Assembly: GCF_013363995.1 (NCBI RefSeq)
Contig: NZ_JABWGO010000014.1
Coordinates: 62,001-126,000 of the forward strand
Direction: 5' to 3'
From: Nonomuraea rhodomycinica
GTDB lineage: Bacteria > Actinomycetota > Actinomycetes > Streptosporangiales > Streptosporangiaceae
DNA length: 64,000 bases
Part shown: piece after piece, positions 24,282 to 32,302 of the stretch
How the letters are laid out: every line of letters starts with the position of its first letter
Numbering within the stretch: the first letter of the stretch is position 1
Translations under genes and position numbers: made by a program
The notes under the pieces: generated by a model
Database searches by the model: none
Told to the model about the DNA's origin: nothing
The model's input: only the letters and a program-made list of their open reading frames with translations

Positions 24282-24989
24282 ATGCCAGGAGACCGGCTGA
24301 CCGTCGAGGATCGCCGCCGCATCGCCGAAGGGCTGGCGGCCGGCCTGACCTACGCGGAGATCGCCCGCCGGCTGGGCCGGTCCAGGTCCACCGTCACCCG
24401 CGAGATCGCCAGGAACGGTGGCCCGCACGGCTACCGGGCGGCGCGCGCGCAGCAGGCGACGAACTGGCGTGCCCGCCGCCGCAGACGCGCTCCCCACGCC
24501 GGCGTTCCGCACACCACCGGCGACCGGGACCTCCGCACGGCCGGGGAGTTCGAGGAGCAGTTCGTCGCCATGATGATCGAGGGCGGGATGTCACCCATGA
24601 CGGCCAGGGTGTTCGCCGCGCTCTTCCTCAGCGAGGGCGGCAGCCTGACCGCCACCGAACTCGCCCAGCGGCTCCACGTCAGTCCGGCGACGATCTCCCA
24701 CGCCACCAAGTGGCTGGGGCAGCGGCAGATGATCGCCCGGGAGCGTGAGGCGCGCCGGGTGCGGTACTTCGTCGCCGAGGATGTCTGGTACCACACGTGG
24801 GCGGCCAGCGCCCGGTCGATAGCGATCTGGGCCGACACCACGCGACACGGCATCGGGATCTTCGGCGCCGACACACCCACCGGCGACCGGCTCCGCACCA
24901 CCAGCCAGTTCTTCGAACTCCTCGGCCACGACATGGGGCAGGCGGCAGAGCATTGGCGGCAGGCACTCTCCATGCAACGCCTGCGGTGA
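24282..24989 (+). CDS. Two-HTH regulator: IS30/Hin-like HTH fused to GbsR/MarR-type domain
   Basis: A 235-residue regulator. Residues 1-60 form a transposase-like HTH (LTVEDRRRIAEGLAAGLTYA, EIARRLGRSRSTVTREIARN), as in the N-terminus of IS30 transposases. Residues ~85-235 are a GbsR/MarR-like winged HTH (MTARVFAALFLSEGGSLTAT, LAQRLHVSPATISHATKWLG) with a helical tail. ATG 24282 with GGGAGGG upstream is preferred over the earlier in-frame start. It is divergent from the SDR. This combination may have arisen by capture of a transposase DNA-binding domain. Confidence 0.85.
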   Translation: MPGDRLTVEDRRRIAEGLAAGLTYAEIARRLGRSRSTVTREIARNGGPHGYRAARAQQATNWRARRRRRAPHAGVPHTTGDRDLRTAGEFEEQFVAMMIEGGMSPMTARVFAALFLSEGGSLTATELAQRLHVSPATISHATKWLGQRQMIAREREARRVRYFVAEDVWYHTWAASARSIAIWADTTRHGIGIFGADTPTGDRLRTTSQFFELLGHDMGQAAEHWRQALSMQRLR

Positions 24990-25186
24990 ACCCCGCACGT
25001 CGGGGCCTGTACGGGTGACAACGACGCCCTGCGGCTGCGGCCTCCCGGGCTATCTCCCCAGATGCCTGGGACTCGGTGTATCGCCTGCGTATCGAAAATC
25101 GCATACGCCACCGCAACAGACTTCCGTCTTTAGTCGAGGCCCAGACCTGCAACGGTCGGTTTGTCGATCAGCAAAGGATCGTGATC

Positions 25187-26428
25187 ATGGACTCGGATAT
25201 CAATCGGCGGCGGCTGCTCGGGTGGGGCGGGGTGGCGGCCGCCGGCGTGGTGGCGGCCGGCGCGCCGCTGGTGGACGCCCGACCCGGGCATGCCATGGCT
25301 GCGGGACAGCACCGTCCGGCCCCGACCGGCCACGGCATCCCACCGGACACCCGTCCCGGCGGAGCCTACGACCGATACGTGGCGAAGCTGGCCTCCGAGG
25401 GCAAGTTCTCCGGCGTGGTGCTGTTGTCGCACAGGGGCCGGACGGTGCTGTCCCGCAGCTACGGCATGGCCGACAGGGAGAAGGGGATCCGCAATCACGA
25501 AGGCATCGCGTTCAGCCTCGGCTCGGCGGGCAAGCCGTTCGGCGCGGTGGCCATCTTGCAACTGGCGCAGCAGGGCAAGCTGAGCCTGTCGGACACGGTG
25601 GGCGCCCACCTGAAGGGCTACGCCAAGGACATCGCCGAGCGGGTGACCATCCACCACCTGCTCTCCGGCACCTCCGGGCTGAACACCCCGGAGGAGGACG
25701 TACGACGCATCTTCCAGAGCCGGAGGGAGGTGCAGGAGTATTACGAGCAGTGGGCCCAGCGGTCGAAGGTGGTGGCCCCGCCCGGCACTCCCACCGGCCA
25801 CTCCGGCGCCGATATCGCCATCCCCGCGCGGATCGTGGAGGCCGTGACCGGCACGACGTACTGGGACTACGTCCAGGAGAACATCTTCAAGCGCTGCGGC
25901 ATGACCGGCTCGGCGTTCTACACCCGGCCGCAGTGGCTCACCGACAAGCACATCGCGCACCCTTACATGACGTTGGCTGACGGCAGCGTGGTGGACGCGG
26001 TCCGCAACCTGGACAAGAGCAGCTCGCATCAGTCCACGCTGGGCAAGAACCCGGGCCGCAGCTTCATCGACGCCCCCGGGGACGGCGGCTTCGCCACCGC
26101 GCCGGATCTCGTCCGATTCGCGCACGCGCTGAGCGACGGCACGGTGCTGGACCGGCCCTACGCCGAGTTGCTCACCGGGGCCAAGATCCCCCACAGCGGT
26201 TCGTCGTTCGGGGCCTACGACATGCCGGTCCGTATCGTCAACGGCCAATGGGTGTTCGGGCGCGGCGGTGGCAACCCCGGTGTCAGCGCCAGCTGGAACA
26301 TCTACCCGTACACCGGCTGGGTCGGCGTGGTCCTCGGCAACTGCGACGGCCTGCCGCTGCAGGAGATCACCGCGCGGGAGATGCAGGCCGTCACCGGGGG
26401 TTCGCCCGGCGGCGGGGGTGGTGGCTGA
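25187..26428 (+). CDS. Tat-exported serine hydrolase, class C beta-lactamase/DD-peptidase family
   Basis: A 413-residue exported enzyme. Residues 1-40 form a Tat signal (NRRRLLGWGGVAAAGVVAAG). The SxxK nucleophile motif is in AFSLGSAGKPFGAVAILQLA. The usual Tyr-x-Asn motif is replaced: the aligned segment reads PPGTPTGHSGADIAIPARIV, with HSG instead of YSN. The third motif is FGRGGGNPGVSAS. It probably acts as an esterase or on peptidoglycan; the Tyr-to-His change makes normal lactamase chemistry doubtful. It ends in a Gly-rich tail (SPGGGGGG). AAAGGA lies before ATG 25187. It is convergent with the MFS gene. Confidence 0.85.
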   Translation: MDSDINRRRLLGWGGVAAAGVVAAGAPLVDARPGHAMAAGQHRPAPTGHGIPPDTRPGGAYDRYVAKLASEGKFSGVVLLSHRGRTVLSRSYGMADREKGIRNHEGIAFSLGSAGKPFGAVAILQLAQQGKLSLSDTVGAHLKGYAKDIAERVTIHHLLSGTSGLNTPEEDVRRIFQSRREVQEYYEQWAQRSKVVAPPGTPTGHSGADIAIPARIVEAVTGTTYWDYVQENIFKRCGMTGSAFYTRPQWLTDKHIAHPYMTLADGSVVDAVRNLDKSSSHQSTLGKNPGRSFIDAPGDGGFATAPDLVRFAHALSDGTVLDRPYAELLTGAKIPHSGSSFGAYDMPVRIVNGQWVFGRGGGNPGVSASWNIYPYTGWVGVVLGNCDGLPLQEITAREMQAVTGGSPGGGGGG

Positions 26429-26465
26429 AACGGTCCGGCGGCAGCGCCGTGCGCACCATCGCCGT

Positions 26466-27731
26466 TCATGAACTCTGACGGTGAACGGTGGTCAGCTCGG
26501 ATACCTCGCGGACGCCTCGCAGCGGAGAGAAGAACAGGAACAGCGGCGCCAGGGCGAGACCGATCCCGATGACCAGCAAGGTGGCACGCACCCCGATCAG
26601 CGAGCCCAGACCGCCGCCGAGCAGGCCGCCGACCGGCAGCGCCCCCATCACCAGAAAACGCATGGTGGCGTTGACCCGTCCGAGAATCGCCGGCGGCGTC
26701 ACCGCCTGCCGGTAGCTGACCTGGGTGATGGCGTAGATCAGCTGGCCGCCGCCGCCGAAGACGATGCCCGCCACGAACAGGCCCAACCGCCAGTCGTCAT
26801 GGGTGAACGGAATGAGGAGGTTGACCGGACTGGTCAGCAGGGCCGACATCCAGATGATCCGGGCGGAGCCCAGCCGGTTGGCCAGTCTGGTCGCGATCGC
26901 CGCGGCGACCAGCGCCGCCGCCGAGCCGATCGAGAAGATCATGCCGGCCACGCCGGCGGACACTCCGACGACCTCGACCAGGAACAGCACGGTCAGCGCG
27001 GTCGCCGCGGTGAACAGCAGATTGGAGATCGCGCTGGTGGCGGCGATGGCGCGCAGCACCGGATTGCCCCACACGAAGGCCATGCCCTCGCGGGCGTCCT
27101 GGACCATCCCGCGCCGCTCGGCGGCCGGCTCGGGCCCCGGCTCACGCGTGCGGATGCCCCACAGACAGGCGGCGCTGGCCAGGAAGCTCACCGCGTCGGC
27201 CAGCAGCGCGTTGGCGGCGCCGACCAGCTGCACCAGCCATCCACCGAGGCTGGGGCCGGCGATCTGCCCGCCCGCGCGGATCGTCTCCATCGTCGAGTTG
27301 CCCTGGATGAGGTCCTTACTGGGGACGATCGAGGGCAGATATGTCTGATATCCGATCTCGAACACGACCCGCATCAGGCTCAGGACCGCGGCTGTGGCCA
27401 GCAGCAGGCCGAAGGTGAGCCACTGCACGGCGGCGGCCACGGTGACCGTCACCAGGGCCAGCGCCCGCACCACATCGGTGCCGATGAGAATCGGCCGGCG
27501 TCGTCGGCGGTCCAACCAGACCCCGGCCGGTAACCCGATGAGCAGGAACGCCCCGTTCTGGACGGCCACCAGGACGCCCAGCTGGAAGGGCGTCGCGTGC
27601 AGGAGCAGGACGGCGGTCAGCGGGAAGGCGATGGCGGTGACCTCTGTGCCGATCTGGGTGACGGTCTGCCCCAGGATGAAAAGCTGGTAGTCCCGAGTCC
27701 GCCAAAGAGGCACCTGCGCTGATTCTTCCAT
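26466..27731 (-). CDS. MFS transporter (enterobactin-exporter/MefA-like DHA3 group)
   Basis: A 421-residue protein with about 12 membrane helices, e.g. LFILGQTVTQIGTEVTAIAF and ALPVGGLLGGGLGSLIGVRA. The DHA3-type marks GLPAGVWLDRRRRRPILIG (loop 2-3) and AGPSLGGWLVQLVGAANALL are present. These are proton-driven exporters of drugs or siderophores; the cargo here is unknown. The ATG at 27731 is chosen because the conserved N-terminus begins there; upstream in-frame codons are not hydrophobic or conserved. Confidence 0.88.
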   Translation of the reverse strand: MEESAQVPLWRTRDYQLFILGQTVTQIGTEVTAIAFPLTAVLLLHATPFQLGVLVAVQNGAFLLIGLPAGVWLDRRRRRPILIGTDVVRALALVTVTVAAAVQWLTFGLLLATAAVLSLMRVVFEIGYQTYLPSIVPSKDLIQGNSTMETIRAGGQIAGPSLGGWLVQLVGAANALLADAVSFLASAACLWGIRTREPGPEPAAERRGMVQDAREGMAFVWGNPVLRAIAATSAISNLLFTAATALTVLFLVEVVGVSAGVAGMIFSIGSAAALVAAAIATRLANRLGSARIIWMSALLTSPVNLLIPFTHDDWRLGLFVAGIVFGGGGQLIYAITQVSYRQAVTPPAILGRVNATMRFLVMGALPVGGLLGGGLGSLIGVRATLLVIGIGLALAPLFLFFSPLRGVREVSELTTVHRQSS

Positions 27732-27831
27732 ATGACTTCTGCTTCCCCAGGCCCGGACGGCGATGGTCGAGACCCTGCGCGTTCTCGCTGATCCGTTTCC
27801 GCGGTGACGCCGTGCGCGCGGGGAAGCAGAC

Positions 27832-27876
27832 GAGCCCCCTGGCCGGCGCGCCGCAGGAGTGGCCGGCCAGGGGCTC
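27832..27876. terminator. Terminator hairpin after the dipeptidase-like gene
   Basis: GAGCCCCCTGGCCGGC (27832-27847) and GCCGGCCAGGGGCTC (27862-27876) pair over 15 bp with one bulged C and a 14-nt loop, 7 bp past the stop of the minus-strand gene at 27883. Confidence 0.75.
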
Positions 27877-27882
27877 CAGACG

Positions 27883-29493
27883 TCAGGCCTGTCTGCGGGC
27901 CTCGGCTCCTCCCCACGTCTGCAGGTACGCCTCGGCCCCGGCCAGCATGTCCTGGGCGAACTCGTCACCGGCGTACTTGCGCATGTCCTCGATCCAGTCG
28001 GGCACCAGCCCGTAGTGGGCCACGCCGTCGGTGTTGACGTCCCAGACGCGGTCGCCGGTGCGCAGCCGGTCGAGGGTGACCGCGCCGTCGAGCGACGTGA
28101 ACGGATAGGTGACGGCGCTGCCCTGGCGGGGTCCGGGGAGCGGGCCCATGCCGTTGGTGTCGAGGCCGTAGCCGTAGCCGGGGCGACCGAACTCCTCGCG
28201 CAGCGGCTTCGTGGCGCGCCAGCCGGCGGTGAAGGAGTCGGCGGGCGAGCCGTACGCGGTCACCATGCCGCCGAGCCGGTAGACGCGGCGGAAGTAACCG
28301 GGGTCCGCCCAGCTGTGTGAGGAGATGACGCCGGGGTACTTGGCGCTCTCCAGCAGGTCGAGCGTCTGGGCGGCGGCCTTGACGCTCATGTGGTCGAGCT
28401 CGACGAGCATGCCGCGTTTCATCATCCCCTGGACCATGTAGGCGCCCAGCGAGGTCAGGCCCCTGGTGTTGCAGTGCGGCGCCGGGGGGTAGACCGGCAG
28501 GCCGACGCCGGCCGGCAGCCACTTGGCCAGCTCGGGCGGCAGCACTCCGGCCGGGTCGATCGTGTTGTCGTGCTCGGGTCCCGTGCACGTCCTGGCGCTC
28601 CAGAAGGAGCCGCTCGCCAGGAAGTTGCCGAGGTTGACGATCACGCCGGTGGTCCCGGAGTCGAACCGGACGCCGCACAGGGCGTTGTCGTACTTGTGGC
28701 AGACGAACATGCTGCGGACGCCGATCTGGTACATCTCGTCCAGGCCGCGGTCGATCTGCGCCTTGGTGCAGTGCGGGATCCCCCAGGTCTGGCGGCAGCC
28801 GAACGGCTCGGAGGTCTCGATGCCCAGGACCACGGCCAGCTTGCCGGCCGCGATCACCTGCCTGGCCTCGGCGGTCGACTTCACCACCCGGAACCAGCCC
28901 TGGCCCGGGCCGCCGCTCTGGGCGTCGATGTAGTCCTGCAGCTCGAAGGTGCGCTGTGCCTCCAGCTTGAGCGTGGCCATCTCGTCGCAGGTGTTGCGCT
29001 TGAGCGGGTAGATCTCGCAGAGCTGCCGGTTGGCGACCAGGTCGTTGACGAAGATCCGGAGCCCGCCGCGCCAGGCCCGTTCGAGCCACTTGTAGTAGCC
29101 CTGCTGGTGGGTGAGGGAGTCGTGGGCCGGCCAGTCCTTGAACGTCGGCCAGCCGACCGGGTCGTGCTTGCCCACGGGGGTGCCGTGGCGGGTGAAGTTC
29201 TCGAACCAGGCGAGCGATCCGTCGGGCTGGTGGTCGGGGCAGTCGACCAGGGCGTGCTCGATGCCGTCGAGGTCGAACGGCTTGCCACAGATCAGGCTGC
29301 CGCCGAACGCCTCGTTCGCCATGAGATGGCTGTGGGCGTCGACGAGGCCGCGGACCGGGTTCGCGGATCCGGCTGGTTGCCCGACCGCCCCGACCTCGGA
29401 CTCCGGGGCGGCATGGGCGGCGGCGGTGGTCCCCGCCAGAGGAAGGGTGACCAGCAGGGCCACCCCGATGATCCTGGAGATGTTACGTAACAT
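27883..29493 (-). CDS. Secreted metal-dependent hydrolase, membrane-dipeptidase (M19)-like
   Basis: A 536-residue exported protein. Signal peptide: IIGVALLVTLPLAGTTAAAH. The mature protein carries amidohydrolase metal motifs: LVDAHSHLMAN near the start, LVELDHMSVKAAAQTLDLLE and GVISSHSWADPGYFRR, as in M19 renal-dipeptidase-like TIM barrels. The many Cys residues suggest disulfides outside the cell. It probably cleaves peptides or related amides; the substrate is not known. GAGGTG lies 6 nt before the ATG at 29493. It appears monocistronic with its own terminator. Confidence 0.75.
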   Translation of the reverse strand: MLRNISRIIGVALLVTLPLAGTTAAAHAAPESEVGAVGQPAGSANPVRGLVDAHSHLMANEAFGGSLICGKPFDLDGIEHALVDCPDHQPDGSLAWFENFTRHGTPVGKHDPVGWPTFKDWPAHDSLTHQQGYYKWLERAWRGGLRIFVNDLVANRQLCEIYPLKRNTCDEMATLKLEAQRTFELQDYIDAQSGGPGQGWFRVVKSTAEARQVIAAGKLAVVLGIETSEPFGCRQTWGIPHCTKAQIDRGLDEMYQIGVRSMFVCHKYDNALCGVRFDSGTTGVIVNLGNFLASGSFWSARTCTGPEHDNTIDPAGVLPPELAKWLPAGVGLPVYPPAPHCNTRGLTSLGAYMVQGMMKRGMLVELDHMSVKAAAQTLDLLESAKYPGVISSHSWADPGYFRRVYRLGGMVTAYGSPADSFTAGWRATKPLREEFGRPGYGYGLDTNGMGPLPGPRQGSAVTYPFTSLDGAVTLDRLRTGDRVWDVNTDGVAHYGLVPDWIEDMRKYAGDEFAQDMLAGAEAYLQTWGGAEARRQA

Positions 29494-29596
29494 GAGCGCA
29501 CCTCACGAATCGGCTGCCTTATGGTCCGCCTCTGTTACTCGCCGGTCAAGATGTAAGTCCGACGCGCATGCCCCGCGATGATCTGTCGCGGTCGAC

Positions 29597-32101
29597 TCAG
29601 CGGTGCGCGGTGAGGGTGTAGGCACCTCGGGTGCAGCCGGTGACGCGCCAGCCGCCCGCGGTCTGCCGGGCCGCGACGCCCGTGACTCCGGTGCCACGAA
29701 CGACCGGCCGGGCGCCGCCGGGGAACCAGACGTCCAGGCCGCACCCGCTGCCCTCGCCCTCGGCCGTGAGACTCGCCGGGCCCGACGTGAGGCGGGTCAG
29801 GCGGCCGGGGGCGGAGCGGGGGTAGGGGCGTGAGAGCTCGGCGACGTACTCGGGGGGCGGGGGCAGGTCCTTCCCGGTGGCACAGTCCTCGATCATGAGG
29901 TTGCCGCCGGTCTCGGCGCCGGCTCCGGCGTGGGCGTCGCCGCAGGACTGCTTCCAGACCCAGAACGCGCCCCCGATGCGGTGCCGATCCTCCTGGTCCG
30001 TGTAGGTGGCGATCGGGGCCGAGGCGGGGTCGCCGAACCAGCCCCACTCCCCCGACCAGAGCCCGGCGCCGTAGTACGCCGCCGCCCGGCTCGCCAGGTC
30101 GAAGCCGCGCTCGATGCTCGTGACGGTGAGGCCGGTGCCCTGGTCGATGGTGATCGACTCGTTGTAGAGGTGGGGGGCGAAGACGAGCAGCCGGTCGTCG
30201 GTGAAGTCCTTGGGCACCGAGACCTCGAAGCCGAGACCCGACCAGAGGACGGACGGTTCGAAGAAGACCAGATGCGGGAAGCCGAAGCCGCGCCTCTCCC
30301 CCGCCCTGATGGCCTTGATCGCGCGGTCGTAGTAGCGGCCGAGCAGGACGCCGGAGGTGATCGGCGGGGCCTCGCCGAAGCCGGGCTCGTTCAGCAGGTC
30401 GTATCCGGCGACCATGGGCTCGTTGGCGAACCGCTCGGCCAGCATGCCCCAGGCGGCGACCAGGCGGGTCTGGATGCCGTCCCTGTCCTGGTAGAAGTTG
30501 GTGAAGGCGCGGGCGACGGCCGGAGAGATGTCGCGTCCGGTGAACTCGCACCTGGGGGCGCCGTCGAAGCGGTCGGCCCAGGTGGGGGCGCCGTCCCAGC
30601 CGTGCATCGGGACACCGTCGTCGCAGGTGGTGCCGGGGGCGGCGGCGACGCCCTTGCCCCAGGCGTCCTGATGCATGTCGATGACCGTGCGCAGGCCGTG
30701 CTCGGCCGCGGTCCGGACGGCCCAGGAGATCCTGGCGAGGTAGGCGGGGTCGTAGTGGCCGGGCCGGGGTTCCAGGGCCGACCAGGACAGGGCGAGGCGG
30801 ATGACGTTGAAGCCCATCCGCTCCATGCCGGCGAAGTCGGCCTCGGTGAGCGGTCGCGTCACCGGCCTGTCCGGAAATTTCTGGAAGTAGTCTTCGAGCT
30901 GGTTGACGTTCACGCCGCGTAACAGCACCTCGTTGCCGTCGGCGTCGACGATCCTGCGGTCGGCCGAGAGCGTCAGACCCTTGGTGCGCGCCGGCGCGCC
31001 GGTGGTGGTGCCGGGCTGCAGGAGCGGTACGGCCAGCGCCGCCACGGCCACGACGGCCACGACGGCCGCCATCGGCATCGGCGCGGGAAGGGCGCTGCCC
31101 TTGCGCGCCGGGAGAAGGGCGGTGCGCCGCGCCGGGACGAGGGCGGTCCACCGGGCCGGGACGAGGGCGACGAGCGCCGCCGTGGCGAGGGCGAGGAGGG
31201 CGCCGAGGGAGAGCGCGGGGGCCAGGCGGAGCAGGATCGCCGGCGCCCAGAACGTGTCGCCGCCCGCCAGGTCGCCGGGCAGGCCGATGGCGACCTGGAC
31301 CAGGCCGAGCGTCGCGGCCGCTCCCAGCGCGGAGACCCCGGCGACCAGGGCCCGCGGCGAGGTGGTGGCGCTGAGCCAGCGGTTCAGCGCCCAGGTCGTC
31401 ACGCCCAGCAGGGTGACGGCGGCGAGGCAGCCCAGCGGTCCCGCCTCGGGCGCCGGGGCCAGCGGGGAGTCGCCGATGGCGTACCCGACGGGTGAGCCGC
31501 CCCACCACACCCCGCCGACCGACGCGCCCAGGGCCACGGCCACCCCCGCGGCCACCCACCCCGGCCCCGACGCGGAGGAGAGGAGCGGCTTCGAGGCCGC
31601 GGCGGGTCCGGCACCCGGCTGCGCGGGAGGCGGGGCGGTCGAGCGCGAAGGGGGTGACGCGCGGCGGCGGCGCAGGAGCTGGGCGAGCCAGGTGACCGCC
31701 AGGACCGGCAGGCCGAAGACCGTCGCCTTGACGCCGGTGAAGCCGGTCGACCACGCCAGGTAGACCACATCGCCGAAGGCCATCACCAGCGACATCACCA
31801 GCTTGGCCGCCATCGCCGACCACACCACCGCGCCCCACACCAGCAGCGAGGTCCGCAGCGGGGCACGCCCGCGCGCGACCGCCCACGTCAGCACCCCGAC
31901 CCCCGCCAGCAGCAGCGGCACGTAGACGACCGTCGCGGCCAGCTGCCACAGCCCGGCGACGGGCAGCAGGTCGGCGCCCGTCCACGTGTAGGGCGCGGCC
32001 AGCCCGGACGGGTCGAGCACCGCTCCCAGCGCGATGACGGCGGCCAGCACCACGACGGCGATCGGCGACAACCAACGGGTCCTCATAGTGTCGGCGACCA
32101 T
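29597..32101 (-). CDS. GH5 glycosidase (endoglycosylceramidase/cellulase-like) with polytopic membrane N-terminus
   Basis: An 834-residue protein. Residues 1-~370 hold about nine hydrophobic helices with Pro/Ala-rich linkers (AVVVLAAVIALGAVLDPSGL, VAAGVAVALGASVGGVWWGG). From ~375 a GH5 TIM barrel begins (DADGNEVLLRGVNVNQLEDY); acid/base Glu is in GYDLLNEPGF and nucleophile Glu in WSGEWGWFGDP. The sequence around the nucleophile and the small C-terminal beta domain resemble endoglycosylceramidase-type GH5, so glycolipid or glycan cleavage at the outer membrane face is plausible. The start could be 32101 or the ATG at 32086; no ribosome site is seen at either. The membrane part is unlike the single anchor usual for GH5. 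Confidence 0.8.
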   Translation of the reverse strand: MVADTMRTRWLSPIAVVVLAAVIALGAVLDPSGLAAPYTWTGADLLPVAGLWQLAATVVYVPLLLAGVGVLTWAVARGRAPLRTSLLVWGAVVWSAMAAKLVMSLVMAFGDVVYLAWSTGFTGVKATVFGLPVLAVTWLAQLLRRRRASPPSRSTAPPPAQPGAGPAAASKPLLSSASGPGWVAAGVAVALGASVGGVWWGGSPVGYAIGDSPLAPAPEAGPLGCLAAVTLLGVTTWALNRWLSATTSPRALVAGVSALGAAATLGLVQVAIGLPGDLAGGDTFWAPAILLRLAPALSLGALLALATAALVALVPARWTALVPARRTALLPARKGSALPAPMPMAAVVAVVAVAALAVPLLQPGTTTGAPARTKGLTLSADRRIVDADGNEVLLRGVNVNQLEDYFQKFPDRPVTRPLTEADFAGMERMGFNVIRLALSWSALEPRPGHYDPAYLARISWAVRTAAEHGLRTVIDMHQDAWGKGVAAAPGTTCDDGVPMHGWDGAPTWADRFDGAPRCEFTGRDISPAVARAFTNFYQDRDGIQTRLVAAWGMLAERFANEPMVAGYDLLNEPGFGEAPPITSGVLLGRYYDRAIKAIRAGERRGFGFPHLVFFEPSVLWSGLGFEVSVPKDFTDDRLLVFAPHLYNESITIDQGTGLTVTSIERGFDLASRAAAYYGAGLWSGEWGWFGDPASAPIATYTDQEDRHRIGGAFWVWKQSCGDAHAGAGAETGGNLMIEDCATGKDLPPPPEYVAELSRPYPRSAPGRLTRLTSGPASLTAEGEGSGCGLDVWFPGGARPVVRGTGVTGVAARQTAGGWRVTGCTRGAYTLTAHR

Positions 32102-32103
32102 AC

Positions 32104-32118
32104 ATGAGCATCGCTCAT
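32104..32118. promoter_or_regulatory. 15-bp perfect palindrome at the GH5 start
   Basis: ATGAGCATCGCTCAT has perfect 6-bp arms around a 3-bp centre and ends 2 bp before the GH5 start codon, where a repressor would cover the start of a leaderless message. It also lies 40 bp upstream of the divergent promoter -35. Confidence 0.45.
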
Positions 32119-32157
32119 AAATGAAGAGCCGGTCCCGGAACAGCGCGGCAGGCCCAC

Positions 32158-32187
32158 TTGACAAAACGGACAGACCGCAAATAACGT
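32158..32187 (+). promoter_or_regulatory. Promoter of the glycerol/ether operon
   Basis: TTGACA (32158-32163) and TAACGT (32182-32187) are spaced by 18 bp, a near-consensus sigma-70 (HrdB-type) promoter. Transcription would begin near 32194, just before the leader hairpin. Confidence 0.7.
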
Positions 32188-32202
32188 CCCGTCAACCGAC
32201 AG

Positions 32203-32248
32203 GCACAGACGAAGACATCCCTGTCAGTGGTCTTCGTCTGTGCTTTTT
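32203..32248 (+). terminator. Leader attenuator (intrinsic terminator) of the glycerol/ether operon
   Basis: GCACAGACGAAGAC (32203-32216) and GTCTTCGTCTGTGC (32230-32243) form a perfect 14-bp stem with a 13-nt loop, followed at once by TTTTT (32244-32248). It lies between the promoter and the first gene (ATG 32303). A competing 6-bp pairing, GACAGG (32198-32203) with CCTGTC (32220-32225), would trap the left arm. No plus-strand gene lies upstream that it could terminate, so it must act on the operon's own leader. The operon encodes a GlpP-type antiterminator. Confidence 0.8.
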
Positions 32249-32302
32249 GTCGTTCTCGGACCGCTGGCAAGGGATCAACACCCCCCTGAAAGGCGGCTGA
32301 GC

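Noticed and set aside
32203..32248. Hairpin with T-run as terminator of an upstream gene
   Set aside because: The gene to the left (GH5) is on the minus strand and starts at 32101, so no plus-strand transcript from upstream needs termination there.
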